In this document: positions 44,932 to 53,225 of the stretch, piece by piece
Layout: each line of letters begins with the position of its first letter
Numbering within the stretch: position 1 is the stretch's first letter
Assembly (NCBI GenBank): GCA_016186795.1
Contig: JACPKY010000002.1
Coordinates: forward strand, 383,814-447,813
Direction of reading: 5' to 3'
Source of the DNA: Candidatus Gottesmanbacteria bacterium
GTDB lineage: Bacteria; Patescibacteria; Microgenomatia; 2-02-FULL-39-11
Length of the DNA stretch: 64,000 bases
The notes under the pieces: generated by a model
What the model was told of the DNA's origin: nothing
The model's database searches: none
What the model saw: the letters and a program-made list of their open reading frames with translations, nothing else
Made by a program: the position numbers and the translations under genes

Positions 44932-45648
44932 TTATTTCTCTACTAAAACAATATAGTAAGATGTTTTGCGCTTTCCTGGAACTTCATCAATTGTCAATTT
45001 TTTAAAACTCATATCCCAGGTGTGGATGCGAACTGTTCCAAACGGTAGAAACATTGCAGAAATATCACTCTTCGTAAATGCATGAAACGGAAGCGTAACG
45101 GAGTGAGTACCAGTTTTTTGTGAAAGAAATATTGAGTCTTTTACAAGATAAGTATTTTCCCCAATCTTTTTCGCATGGTCGAATGCACAATCTGTTATTC
45201 TCTTCAACAGGAAAAATCCTACACCACCTTTCTTTAATACACGATAGCATTCTTTACTCGCCTTGAGTATATCTTCCCAAGAGTTATTTACCAGTGTTGC
45301 ATGCTCAATAATTCCATCAAAAAAATTATCAACGTATGGAAGAGACGTAATAGGTCCGAGCCGAATATCTGCTTCGCATTTTTCCCTTTTAAGCCAATTC
45401 TCTGCGTACTTCACTGCAACGATACTTCCGTCAATTCCATAAGCTTTAAATCCCATTTGCCGAAGAAGAATTATGTGACGCCCAATCCCACACCCTAAGT
45501 CCAAAATTCGGTAACGTGACCTCCTGCTTTTGGGAAAGCTACTAACAAGAAAACGAACAATATTTTCATCAGGATAGATAGGCCTGTAATCAGGATTCAT
45601 ATGATACATATCAAAGATGCGCGGGTTGTAAGTCGGAATACCTTGCAT
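44932..45648 (-). CDS. Class I SAM methyltransferase
   Basis: 238 residues: motif I ILDLGCGIGRHIILL near 50-64, motif II YGIDGSIVAV, and IIEHATLVNNS. C-terminus folds back with a beta-strand pattern of small-molecule methyltransferases (TSYYIVLVEK). Probably methylates a sugar or the ulosonic acid of this module; acceptor not readable. It is placed between the KdnA-like aminotransferase (1 base apart) and the SpsF-like gene (8 bases). Confidence 0.82.
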   Translation of the reverse strand: MQGIPTYNPRIFDMYHMNPDYRPIYPDENIVRFLVSSFPKSRRSRYRILDLGCGIGRHIILLRQMGFKAYGIDGSIVAVKYAENWLKREKCEADIRLGPITSLPYVDNFFDGIIEHATLVNNSWEDILKASKECYRVLKKGGVGFFLLKRITDCAFDHAKKIGENTYLVKDSIFLSQKTGTHSVTLPFHAFTKSDISAMFLPFGTVRIHTWDMSFKKLTIDEVPGKRKTSYYIVLVEK

Positions 45649-45649
45649 G

Positions 45650-46819
45650 CTATAAATCTTTCACAGCAGTTTGAATTGATGAAGCAATATATTCAATATT
45701 TTGCTGCGACAGGTTAATCATAATTGGTATTGCAATTGCCCTTTGGAGTAACTCATAACTTTTGGGCCATAACTTGAGATAATTTTTCTCGGCATATCGT
45801 GGATATACGTCCCAAATATGATCCCAACGACCTGCAAAATGCCATTTCACTGCTCCAGGGAGAAGTTTAAATCCAATTTTCTTCCCTGTAAGATAGTCTG
45901 ATACCTTTTTGCGTTGTTTCGCCGTAGGGAGAAAGAACGTTAAGCTGTCTCCTACTTCTTCTCCTTCTTTTGGAACTTTTCGAAACTCAATTTCAGGAAT
46001 ACCCTTTAGTAAATTCTCTAACTTTTTGTAATTTTTCTTGACCTGAGATAAAGCCTTCGGTAATTTCCTCAGTTGGGCAAGACCTACTGCTCCTTGAAGT
46101 TCCATCATACGGAAATTAAAGCCACTCCGTGTTGCTGTATCTTCCCCTCGAGGGAACTTAGGATTATCTTCATGACCATGATCACAGTAAGCACGCGCTG
46201 CAAGATAAAGTTTTTTAGTAGGTACAACTATCATCCCTCCATCTCCTGTTGTCAGCGTTTTTCCAAAATCAAAGCTGAATGCTCCTGCATCTCCGAAAGT
46301 TCCGCAAAACTGACCATTATACTTTGCCCCTAGAGACTGTGCCGTATCTTCTAAAAGAAAAAGACGATACTTCTTTGCAATGCGGGCAATTTCAGATATT
46401 CTCGCCGGTACTCCCATCATATGTACTACCCAAATCGCTTTTGTTTTCTTCGTTATTCTCTTCTCAAGATCAATGGGGTCCATATTTAACGTCTCATCGA
46501 CTTCGCAAATGACAGGTGTTGCCCCAGTCTCCAATATTGCTTCAACGGTTGCAACAAACGTAAAGCTTTGTGTAATAACTTCATCACCCTTACCTATCCC
46601 AAATATTTTATTTATTGCAAAAAGAGACGCGGTACCTGAAGTAGTCGCTTGAGCATATTGTGCATGAAGAAACTCTGCAAACTTATTCTCGAACTCAACA
46701 ACTTTGTACGTATTGTTTCGAAGAGCTTCAAAACCGTATCGGAATAAAACACCACCGCTATCAAAAACCGAATTTACTTCTTGGCGTTCTTCACTGTCTA
46801 TAATTTCATATCCTGGCAT
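45650..46819 (-). CDS. kdnA: KdnA-like DegT aminotransferase (amino-ulosonate pathway)
   Basis: 389 residues. Start MPGYEIIDSEERQEV, internal FRYGFEALRN, and DHGHEDNPKFPRGED read like KdnA, which transaminates C8-oxidised Kdo to 8-amino-3,8-dideoxy-octulosonate in Shewanella. Lys187 (FSFDFGKTLTTGDGG) is the Schiff-base lysine and Asp158 (LLEDTAQSLGA) pairs with PLP. The open frame extends to a TTG, but the ATG at 46819 follows AGGAGG at 9 bases and that sequence overlaps the KdnB-like stop codon, so this start is secure. The partner dehydrogenase gene is immediately upstream. Acting on a nonulosonate instead of Kdo is inference. Confidence 0.84.
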   Translation of the reverse strand: MPGYEIIDSEERQEVNSVFDSGGVLFRYGFEALRNNTYKVVEFENKFAEFLHAQYAQATTSGTASLFAINKIFGIGKGDEVITQSFTFVATVEAILETGATPVICEVDETLNMDPIDLEKRITKKTKAIWVVHMMGVPARISEIARIAKKYRLFLLEDTAQSLGAKYNGQFCGTFGDAGAFSFDFGKTLTTGDGGMIVVPTKKLYLAARAYCDHGHEDNPKFPRGEDTATRSGFNFRMMELQGAVGLAQLRKLPKALSQVKKNYKKLENLLKGIPEIEFRKVPKEGEEVGDSLTFFLPTAKQRKKVSDYLTGKKIGFKLLPGAVKWHFAGRWDHIWDVYPRYAEKNYLKLWPKSYELLQRAIAIPIMINLSQQNIEYIASSIQTAVKDL

Positions 46820-46828
46820 ATAATCGTT

Positions 46829-46834
46829 CCTCCT
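46829..46834 (-). promoter_or_regulatory. Shine-Dalgarno AGGAGG that decides the kdnA-like start
   Basis: Minus strand AGGAGG, 9 bases upstream of ATG 46819 and overlapping the TAG stop of the KdnB-like gene (TAGGAGG). Most starts here have weak or no Shine-Dalgarno, so this perfect one marks translational coupling of the dehydrogenase and aminotransferase. Confidence 0.75.
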
Positions 46835-47996
46835 AGTCAATCATACTATGTAACATAGCTCGAATATTTTTTTCTGTCATGGGTATCGGATTTTGCTCAA
46901 CTGCACTCCACAAGAATTTTAAGTGGTCAATGATTGAATCGATATCAGATTTTTGCACCCCAAATGTATTAAGTTTTTCAGGAATATCAAGATTTGCACA
47001 TAAGAGTTGGAAACAGTGAAGAAACTTCTGACTTTTGTCTTTTCCGATGCATTTCTTTTGAACTGATGGATCAACCAAATCATACAGGGTTTCATATCCT
47101 TTATACCCGTTTTCGATGTTAAATTTGATTACGGGGTACAAAAAAACCGACCCGGCAAGACCGTGTGTTACGCGGAAAAGTGTTCCAATTGGATACGATA
47201 GTACACCTGCAGGACCTGCAGCAGAGTTAAAAAGAGCAATTCCAGCTAGATACGCACCCAAAGAAACTTGCGTACGAAGATTAATATCCTCAGGATTTTT
47301 TACAACTCTTTCCAGATTATTAAAAATCAAAGGAAAAGCTTCCTCTGAGAATAGTTTCGATAGTAGAGAGTGCTTTTTTGCTACAAAACTTTCAAGAGTA
47401 TGTGTCAAAGCATCCATGCCAGATGCAATTGTTACAGAGGATGGACAAGATAGGGTAAGAAGTGGGTCGATCACTGAAAAAACCGGTAGGTAAAGAGGCG
47501 AATTAATACCAAATTTTCGTTTTTCCTTTCTGTCAATGAAAACAGCATACGGTGTAATTTCACTCCCAGATCCGGCAGTTGATGGAATAAGTATAAGAGG
47601 AATTCCTGAATTTTTAATAAGACCAAATCCTCTATATGCAATAGCTCTCTTTTTATTCGTCACCAAAACAGATATTGCCTTTGCAACATCCATCGTACTC
47701 CCCCCACCAATCCCTAAAAGACAATCAATTTTTTTATCAAATTTTCCACGAATAGAATCTAAATAATCATACGTGGGCTCCATCATGTCATTTATAAAAT
47801 ACGGGTTAATTGTGTACAACTTTCGCAATTTCTTTATAAGTTGTTGCCAATACTCACCCTTTTCAACGTGAAGATCAATAATCACTCCAACACGGTTAAA
47901 ACCCTTTTCTTCCAAAAATGGAATAATTTCATTAAGACTTCCAGGACCAAATGAAAGATTGGTATGCAATCGAAAGTAAAGCAGTGAGTCTTTCAT
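46833..47996 (-). CDS. kdnB: Iron-type alcohol dehydrogenase, KdnB-like
   Basis: 387 residues of the Fe-ADH family. NAD loop LLGIGGGSTMDVAK (93-106), STAGSGSEITPY and metal ligands Asp195, His199 (GMDALTHTLES) and His278 (VTHGLAG). At the canonical HxxxHPLG ligand site the sequence is GVLSYPIG, so one expected His ligand is missing and the following His is Tyr. KdnB oxidises the C8 alcohol of Kdo before KdnA adds the amine; coupling to the KdnA-like gene supports a similar role. Metal use may differ. It lies 16 bases after the Wzt gene. Confidence 0.83.
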   Translation of the reverse strand: MKDSLLYFRLHTNLSFGPGSLNEIIPFLEEKGFNRVGVIIDLHVEKGEYWQQLIKKLRKLYTINPYFINDMMEPTYDYLDSIRGKFDKKIDCLLGIGGGSTMDVAKAISVLVTNKKRAIAYRGFGLIKNSGIPLILIPSTAGSGSEITPYAVFIDRKEKRKFGINSPLYLPVFSVIDPLLTLSCPSSVTIASGMDALTHTLESFVAKKHSLLSKLFSEEAFPLIFNNLERVVKNPEDINLRTQVSLGAYLAGIALFNSAAGPAGVLSYPIGTLFRVTHGLAGSVFLYPVIKFNIENGYKGYETLYDLVDPSVQKKCIGKDKSQKFLHCFQLLCANLDIPEKLNTFGVQKSDIDSIIDHLKFLWSAVEQNPIPMTEKNIRAMLHSMID

Positions 47997-48012
47997 ACAC
48001 GTAATTTCATAA

Positions 48013-49281
48013 TTACTCTGAAAGAGTATCGATCGTGTATTTTGGCTTTATAACAAGCAGGCTCTCTTTTTTTTGCATATTGTACCCCAAGGCTCCAATT
48101 TCACTATCTTCTGAAAGCTCGATGTTTATCCCCGTACCAAAATTAGGATGATTATGATGTGCTTTCATATCTAATCCAACTGCAGCTCGAACAATATATC
48201 TACCACAATTTAAAACAGATCCTGGAAAAATAACGCGTAGGTAGGATTTTCCTTTTTCCCAAGAAGAAAATTTCGGATCTTCTTGTGTATTCCAATACCA
48301 AAGAAGAGTCCCATCGGTTGAAGCAATAACAACAATAATATCGATTTTTCCACGACTTGTATCTCGAATAAGGAAATCTACCTCAATAGTTATATCATCT
48401 GCTGGATTAAGAATTGAAGTAATTCTATCAGATGCGTCTTTTATACCTACACGCAGTAATTGACCTGCTTTCGTATCATCTATAGGATATGTGATTTCTC
48501 CACTCTTTGATAAATTTTTTTGCAGATAATAATCAACAACTTTATTGGGTTTGCCGATCTTTGTAAGAATTCCATTCTCCAAAAGAATACATTTTTGCAC
48601 AAGTCGAATGATTGCAGCCATGTTATGACTAACAAAAAGAACAGTTCTTCCTTGTGAGGCAACATTATCCATTTTGCTAAGACACTTCTTTTGAAAATTT
48701 ACATCACCGACGGCCAAAACTTCATCGACAATAAGTATCTCAGGTTCCAAGTGTGCAGCTACAGCAAAAGCAAGACGGGTATACATTCCTGAAGAGTAAA
48801 ATTTTACTGGCGTATCTATAAACCTTGGTATTTCAGCAAAATCAATGATCTCATCAAATTTCCGCCTAATTTCTTTATTTTTCATTCCAAGTATTGCACC
48901 GTTTAGATATACATTTTCTCTGCCTGTTAACTCTGGATGAAAACCAGTTCCTACTTCCAGAAGACTTGCGACTCTCCCCCGTAAAATAATTTTTCCCTTT
49001 GTAGGAGGTGTTATTTGACTTAGAATTTTCAAAAGCGTACTTTTCCCGGCTCCATTTCGGCCTATTATTCCTACAATCTCTCCACTGCCTATCTTGAATG
49101 ATACGTCCTTGAGCGCCCATATATGTTGATTGGAAGAAGCTTTTAAGGGAGAATCCTTTTTACTTACAAAGGGAGAGTGAAAAAAATCCATAACGGTATC
49201 CCGTAGGGAATAGTATGGGAGAACTTTCCCTATCCGATACTGTTTTGAGATGTTTTGTATTTCAATAATTGGTTTTGTCAT
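48013..49281 (-). CDS. wzt: ABC exporter ATPase Wzt with C-terminal glycan-recognition domain
   Basis: 422 residues. Residues 1-260 are an ABC ATPase: Walker A GRNGAGKS (74-81), signature YSSGMYTRLAFA, Walker B ILIVDEVLAVGD, switch His in FVSHNM. Residues about 270-422 are a beta-sandwich Wzt_C domain (ITIEVDFLIRD, VGLDMKAHHNHP) that in other bacteria binds a chain-end-modified polysaccharide. Powers export of a completed O-antigen/capsule-like chain with the Wzm permease encoded 5 bases upstream. A terminal methyl, carbamoyl or ulosonate could be its recognition mark (inference). Confidence 0.94.
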   Translation of the reverse strand: MTKPIIEIQNISKQYRIGKVLPYYSLRDTVMDFFHSPFVSKKDSPLKASSNQHIWALKDVSFKIGSGEIVGIIGRNGAGKSTLLKILSQITPPTKGKIILRGRVASLLEVGTGFHPELTGRENVYLNGAILGMKNKEIRRKFDEIIDFAEIPRFIDTPVKFYSSGMYTRLAFAVAAHLEPEILIVDEVLAVGDVNFQKKCLSKMDNVASQGRTVLFVSHNMAAIIRLVQKCILLENGILTKIGKPNKVVDYYLQKNLSKSGEITYPIDDTKAGQLLRVGIKDASDRITSILNPADDITIEVDFLIRDTSRGKIDIIVVIASTDGTLLWYWNTQEDPKFSSWEKGKSYLRVIFPGSVLNCGRYIVRAAVGLDMKAHHNHPNFGTGINIELSEDSEIGALGYNMQKKESLLVIKPKYTIDTLSE

Positions 49282-49286
49282 GCACG

Positions 49287-50114
49287 TTATACAATATCTG
49301 CAAAATATTGCTGTGTTTTATTGAAGTACCATAGTCCAATAATAAATACAACAAAAGCAAAAAATATTGCAAAAACTATTTGAGAAAGCGTTATAACGGT
49401 CGTTCCTGAGAATGGCCACCTCACAAGTTCAATAACAATTGCCATAGGATTAAATGACATGATGAATCTATTTCTCTCGGACAAAATAGCCATTGGATAG
49501 ACAACCGGAGTAACATAGAAGGATATTTGAATAAAAAAGGGTAGAATATAACGTACGTCTCGAAATTTTACATTTAAAGAAGAGAGTATAAGTCCAAGAC
49601 CTGCAGCAAGTGTTGAAGATATTAGTAGCGCTAAAAGAAACGGAATCACTGACCAAAGATGCGGAATGTATCCCAAAAAAACTGCGACAATAAGTAAAAT
49701 AGCGAAATTAATAAGAAAATCAACAAATCGAGTAATAACACTAGCAATAATAAGAATTATTTTGGGGAAGTATATTTTTTTGATGATGGATTGATTCCCT
49801 ATGATGCTGTCAATCGATTCTGACAGAGCTGTTGAATAAAAAGACCAGTAAACGATACCACAAAGAACAAAAAGTGTATACGGAAGATTTCCCGAGGGTA
49901 TTTTGGCCACATTGCCAAATAGCACGGTAAAAATGAGCATGGTGACGAGTGGCTGAAAGATAACCCATAAAATTCCGAGTATAGTCTGTTTATATCGCAC
50001 CTTCAAATCCCTCCAGACGAAAACAAAGAAAAGCTCGCGAAATCTCCAAATCTCAGAAATATTAAGTAAAGATTGTGATGATTTTGGGACAATGGTGATT
50101 TCTTTTATTTCCAT
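49287..50114 (-). CDS. wzm: ABC-2 polysaccharide permease Wzm
   Basis: 275 residues, six predicted helices, with WRDLKVRYKQTILGILWVI near the N-terminus (the conserved amphipathic segment of Wzm/KpsM-type permeases) and FYVTPVVYPMAILS later. With Wzt it forms the channel that moves undecaprenyl-linked polysaccharide out of the cytoplasm. It starts 3 bases after the GT4 gene ends, and the Wzt gene begins 5 bases after its stop. Normal length. Confidence 0.94.
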   Translation of the reverse strand: MEIKEITIVPKSSQSLLNISEIWRFRELFFVFVWRDLKVRYKQTILGILWVIFQPLVTMLIFTVLFGNVAKIPSGNLPYTLFVLCGIVYWSFYSTALSESIDSIIGNQSIIKKIYFPKIILIIASVITRFVDFLINFAILLIVAVFLGYIPHLWSVIPFLLALLISSTLAAGLGLILSSLNVKFRDVRYILPFFIQISFYVTPVVYPMAILSERNRFIMSFNPMAIVIELVRWPFSGTTVITLSQIVFAIFFAFVVFIIGLWYFNKTQQYFADIV

Positions 50115-50117
50115 GAT

Positions 50118-51278
50118 TTAACTGACCGAATCGAGTGTTTTTTTTGCTATAACGCTCCACGAAAGAAACTCTTGCGCAAATACTCTACTTGCTTTTCCAA
50201 GACCCATTCGAAACTTCTTATTCGAAACTAATAGTGTAATCTTATTTGCTAAGTTTTTCCAATCGCCAATATTGTATCGTAATACACGGTCTTTCAGAAA
50301 TGCATTGTTTTCCACATTTGCAACAATAAGTGGTAATGACGATGCCATAGCCTCAAATATCGATATGGAAAAATCACCAGGCCAACATCCTATATCTGCA
50401 GCAGAAAAGTACCCCGGTAACTGCGAATTTTTCACCATCTGATGGTAGAGAATACATTTCCTTTTATCAATCCTATTTAAGTATTTAATATATGCACCAT
50501 CTCCCCCTCCTAATAGAAGTATTTTAATCCGGGAGTTTTGGATAGAATTAACTGCTTGTATAAGTGTATGGATTTCTTTGTTAGGACTTATTTTCCCTGT
50601 GAAGATAATAAGAATATCACTATATGTAAGTCCAAGTTCTCGCCTTATAAACAGTCTTTTCTTAGAATTATATGTGAACACATAAGGATCAACGCCCAGA
50701 TGGATTATTGGAACTTTTCTCTTGTCTACTCTTAGATTTTCATAAAGAAAATCTCTTTCATTATTTCCTACGGCAAAGAGAAAATCTTTCCATCTAACTA
50801 TTTTGGGCCAAATAAGACTTTCATATATCATGAAATAAAGTCGTTTAGTTAAAGAATTGGTTAAATTTGTATTAAATGCCGCAGCGTGAGTATCGTAGAC
50901 AAGTTTATACCCAATATCCTTTTTCCAAAAAGCCGCAAGATATGCCGTCAGAGAAAATACTCCATGGCAAAAAAGTATGTCAGGAGAAATTTCCTGTAAA
51001 ACTTTTTTTAAGCCATGAAGATAGACAACTGAACTTGGCACAATCTCAATTGATCGAAGTCTAACTGTCAAAATACCCTCTTCATATCGTTTCCCAACAG
51101 GTACAACTCTTTTGCCTAAAATTGATTTATACGTTTTATCATAATTTGGAAAAGGAAAATACATTGAAGAGGTGACAACGGTTACATCATGACCTAAACG
51201 AGTATGTTCTCGGGCAAGGAAGTATTCTTGGTATCCTACTTTTGGTTGAAAGTAATCAATAAGATGGACTATCTTCAT
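50118..51278 (-). CDS. Glycosyltransferase family 4 (GT-B)
   Basis: 386 residues: VHLIDYFQPKVGYQEYFLARE start (with the GT4 N-terminal glycine loop), CHGVFSLTAYLAAFW, VPIIHLGVDPYVF, FTGKISPNKEIHTLIQAV, and donor motif FSISIFEAMASSLPLIV. Retaining sugar transferase of the cytoplasmic face, specificity unknown. It lies between asnB and wzm with gaps of 3 bases. Confidence 0.88.
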   Translation of the reverse strand: MKIVHLIDYFQPKVGYQEYFLAREHTRLGHDVTVVTSSMYFPFPNYDKTYKSILGKRVVPVGKRYEEGILTVRLRSIEIVPSSVVYLHGLKKVLQEISPDILFCHGVFSLTAYLAAFWKKDIGYKLVYDTHAAAFNTNLTNSLTKRLYFMIYESLIWPKIVRWKDFLFAVGNNERDFLYENLRVDKRKVPIIHLGVDPYVFTYNSKKRLFIRRELGLTYSDILIIFTGKISPNKEIHTLIQAVNSIQNSRIKILLLGGGDGAYIKYLNRIDKRKCILYHQMVKNSQLPGYFSAADIGCWPGDFSISIFEAMASSLPLIVANVENNAFLKDRVLRYNIGDWKNLANKITLLVSNKKFRMGLGKASRVFAQEFLSWSVIAKKTLDSVS

Positions 51279-51281
51279 ATG

Positions 51282-53177
51282 TTAATCAAGATATCGTCTT
51301 GCCCAGAGCTCAAAGATAAAAAGAGTCCAAACTCGTAAGTGATCGGTCCAAAGTGTTTTCCCTAAATCTTGCGTATAAAACGATTGAACAACATCGTTCA
51401 CATATTTTTCATTAAAAATACCCCTCTTCTTTATCGAACTTGGACTCAAAGCTTCGAGGATGAGTGGTTTGAGAATACCTTTCATATAGCGCTTTCTTGG
51501 AAACCCAAAACCAGTTTTTTTGTGATCAATAATTTCCTTTGGTAACCATTCTTTTGCAACTTCTTTCAAAATATATTTTTGGATTCCATTCTTAACCTTA
51601 AATTCGTATGGAAGTGAGAAAGCGTATTCTACAAGACGCTTATCCAACAGAGGAACTCTCACTTCAAGTGAATGGGCCATACTTGCCATATTAGTTGTAA
51701 TTAAAAGATTGTCTCGTGTGTATGTAGAAAGATCCATAAAGGAGAGTTTATCTATTTCATTGGTTGCCTTACTACTTTCAAATATTTCGGAAAAAATTTG
51801 TCGGGTATTATATTTGCTATCTTCTAAAAATGAGGAAGAAAATAGTCTCTTTTTCTCTTGATCAAAGTATGCAAAGTAGAAAAATAGTCTTTTTTCAAGA
51901 AATGTTGGAAGTCGTAAGAATCGATCTATCAAAGAGAATGTCTTTTTATAGCAGTTCAATAGTGGAAATTGCGAGAGTATCTGAATAACATTTCGAGTAA
52001 GTTTTTTAGGAACTCTTTTATAAAAAGTTGAGAGAGTATTAGTTCTATAAATCCATCCGTGATAGCCTCCAAAAAGCTCATCTCCACCAAGACCACTTAA
52101 AGCGACTTTTACATCATTTCCAATTACTTTTGAGAGAAAATATGTTTCAAATGATTCTCCATTGGGTTGATCAAGAAAATAAATGAAGTTTTCAAACTCA
52201 GTAAAGATTTCTTTTTCGCCTATTGTGTATTCTGTATGATCTGTATGGAACTTCTTCGAAACAAGTCTGGCAAATTCTCTTTCATCAAAACCTTTCCCTT
52301 CATCTGCCCAAAGTGAATATGTCTTCACTCTTTTTTTATTATGATTTGCCATGAGTGCAACAACAAGAGAAGAATCTATACCACCCGAAAGAAATGCACC
52401 AACTGGTACATCAGAAACAGTAGTAAGCGAAACAGAGGACAACAGAAGTTCTCTCAACTTTTCTTTTTCATTCTCATAAGAGACATTTCTTTTAGCTGAA
52501 AATGTAGGAAGGTGCCAGAACTTCTTTATTCGGAGACCATTTCTCCCCACCCACATGAAATGACCTGGAGGAAGACTGTATACACCTTTAATGATGGTTA
52601 AGGGAGTGGGAGTTGCAAAAATTGATGTATAGTGATACAAAGCCTCTTTATTTATTTCCTTCGAAACAATTGGATTTGACAGAATCGACTTGACTTCTGA
52701 TGCAAAAAGAAATGTATTTCCACCTTTGAAGTAAAAAAGAGGATTTATTCCAAGATGGTCTCTTGCAAGGAAAAATGCTTTTTTCCTCATATCATAAATA
52801 CATAAAGCAAACTGACCTAAAAGTTTTTCTACAATTTTTTCACCAAACTCTTTAAATCCAACAAGAATAACTTCTGTATCGGTTTCAGTGAGAAAGGAAT
52901 GTCCATACGACTTAAGTTCTTCCCGTAAACTTTTGTAATTGAATATTTCGCCATTAAAAGTAATCCAGAGAGATTTGTCATACAAGGATAGAGGCTGATT
53001 TCCAGATTCCCGAGGATCTATAATGGCAAGTCGTCTATTAGCAAGACCAACATTATTTAATATAAACTCCCCATGACCGTCTGGTCCCCGATGGGAAACA
53101 CATGTATCCATACGGTGGAGAATTTTTTTGTCAACGCTCCTTCCATCAAACTGAAAAATTCCAGCTATACCGCACAC
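51282..53177 (-). CDS. asnB: Glutamine-hydrolysing asparagine synthase-like amidotransferase
   Basis: 631 residues. Starts at GTG (53175-53177), followed directly by the nucleophilic Cys2 of the Ntn glutaminase (CGIAGIF). Glutaminase residues SHRGPDG at 28-34 and FNGEIFNY at 74-81; synthetase PP-loop SGGIDSS at 264-270. In housekeeping form it makes asparagine; in polysaccharide loci such enzymes (for example WbpS-type) amidate uronic or ulosonic acids. Here it is the head of the operon with GT4 and ABC exporter, so amidation of an exported glycan is plausible. Length agrees with AsnB. Confidence 0.92.
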   Translation of the reverse strand: MCGIAGIFQFDGRSVDKKILHRMDTCVSHRGPDGHGEFILNNVGLANRRLAIIDPRESGNQPLSLYDKSLWITFNGEIFNYKSLREELKSYGHSFLTETDTEVILVGFKEFGEKIVEKLLGQFALCIYDMRKKAFFLARDHLGINPLFYFKGGNTFLFASEVKSILSNPIVSKEINKEALYHYTSIFATPTPLTIIKGVYSLPPGHFMWVGRNGLRIKKFWHLPTFSAKRNVSYENEKEKLRELLLSSVSLTTVSDVPVGAFLSGGIDSSLVVALMANHNKKRVKTYSLWADEGKGFDEREFARLVSKKFHTDHTEYTIGEKEIFTEFENFIYFLDQPNGESFETYFLSKVIGNDVKVALSGLGGDELFGGYHGWIYRTNTLSTFYKRVPKKLTRNVIQILSQFPLLNCYKKTFSLIDRFLRLPTFLEKRLFFYFAYFDQEKKRLFSSSFLEDSKYNTRQIFSEIFESSKATNEIDKLSFMDLSTYTRDNLLITTNMASMAHSLEVRVPLLDKRLVEYAFSLPYEFKVKNGIQKYILKEVAKEWLPKEIIDHKKTGFGFPRKRYMKGILKPLILEALSPSSIKKRGIFNEKYVNDVVQSFYTQDLGKTLWTDHLRVWTLFIFELWARRYLD

Positions 53178-53196
53178 AAGTTATTCTTTCGTTGCT

Positions 53197-53225
53197 TTTA
53201 TAATAAGATAAAGATCTGTTTTCTA
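53197..53225 (-). promoter_or_regulatory. Candidate promoter before asnB
   Basis: Minus strand TAGAAA (53220-53225), 17-base spacer, TATAAA (53197-53202), ending 19 bases before the GTG at 53177. The -35 matches 4 of 6 and the -10 5 of 6 consensus positions. The 45-base gap also has GAAAG before the start as a weak ribosome site. Confidence 0.35.

Noticed and set aside
46820..46840. TTG start adding seven residues to the KdnA-like protein
   Set aside because: AGGAGG lies between the two starts and favours the ATG at 46819, matching the family N-terminus.
48001..48016. Perfect 6-base inverted repeat (gtaatt, tcat, aattac) between wzt and the KdnB-like gene
   Set aside because: AT-rich palindromes of this size are expected by chance here and no second copy was noticed.
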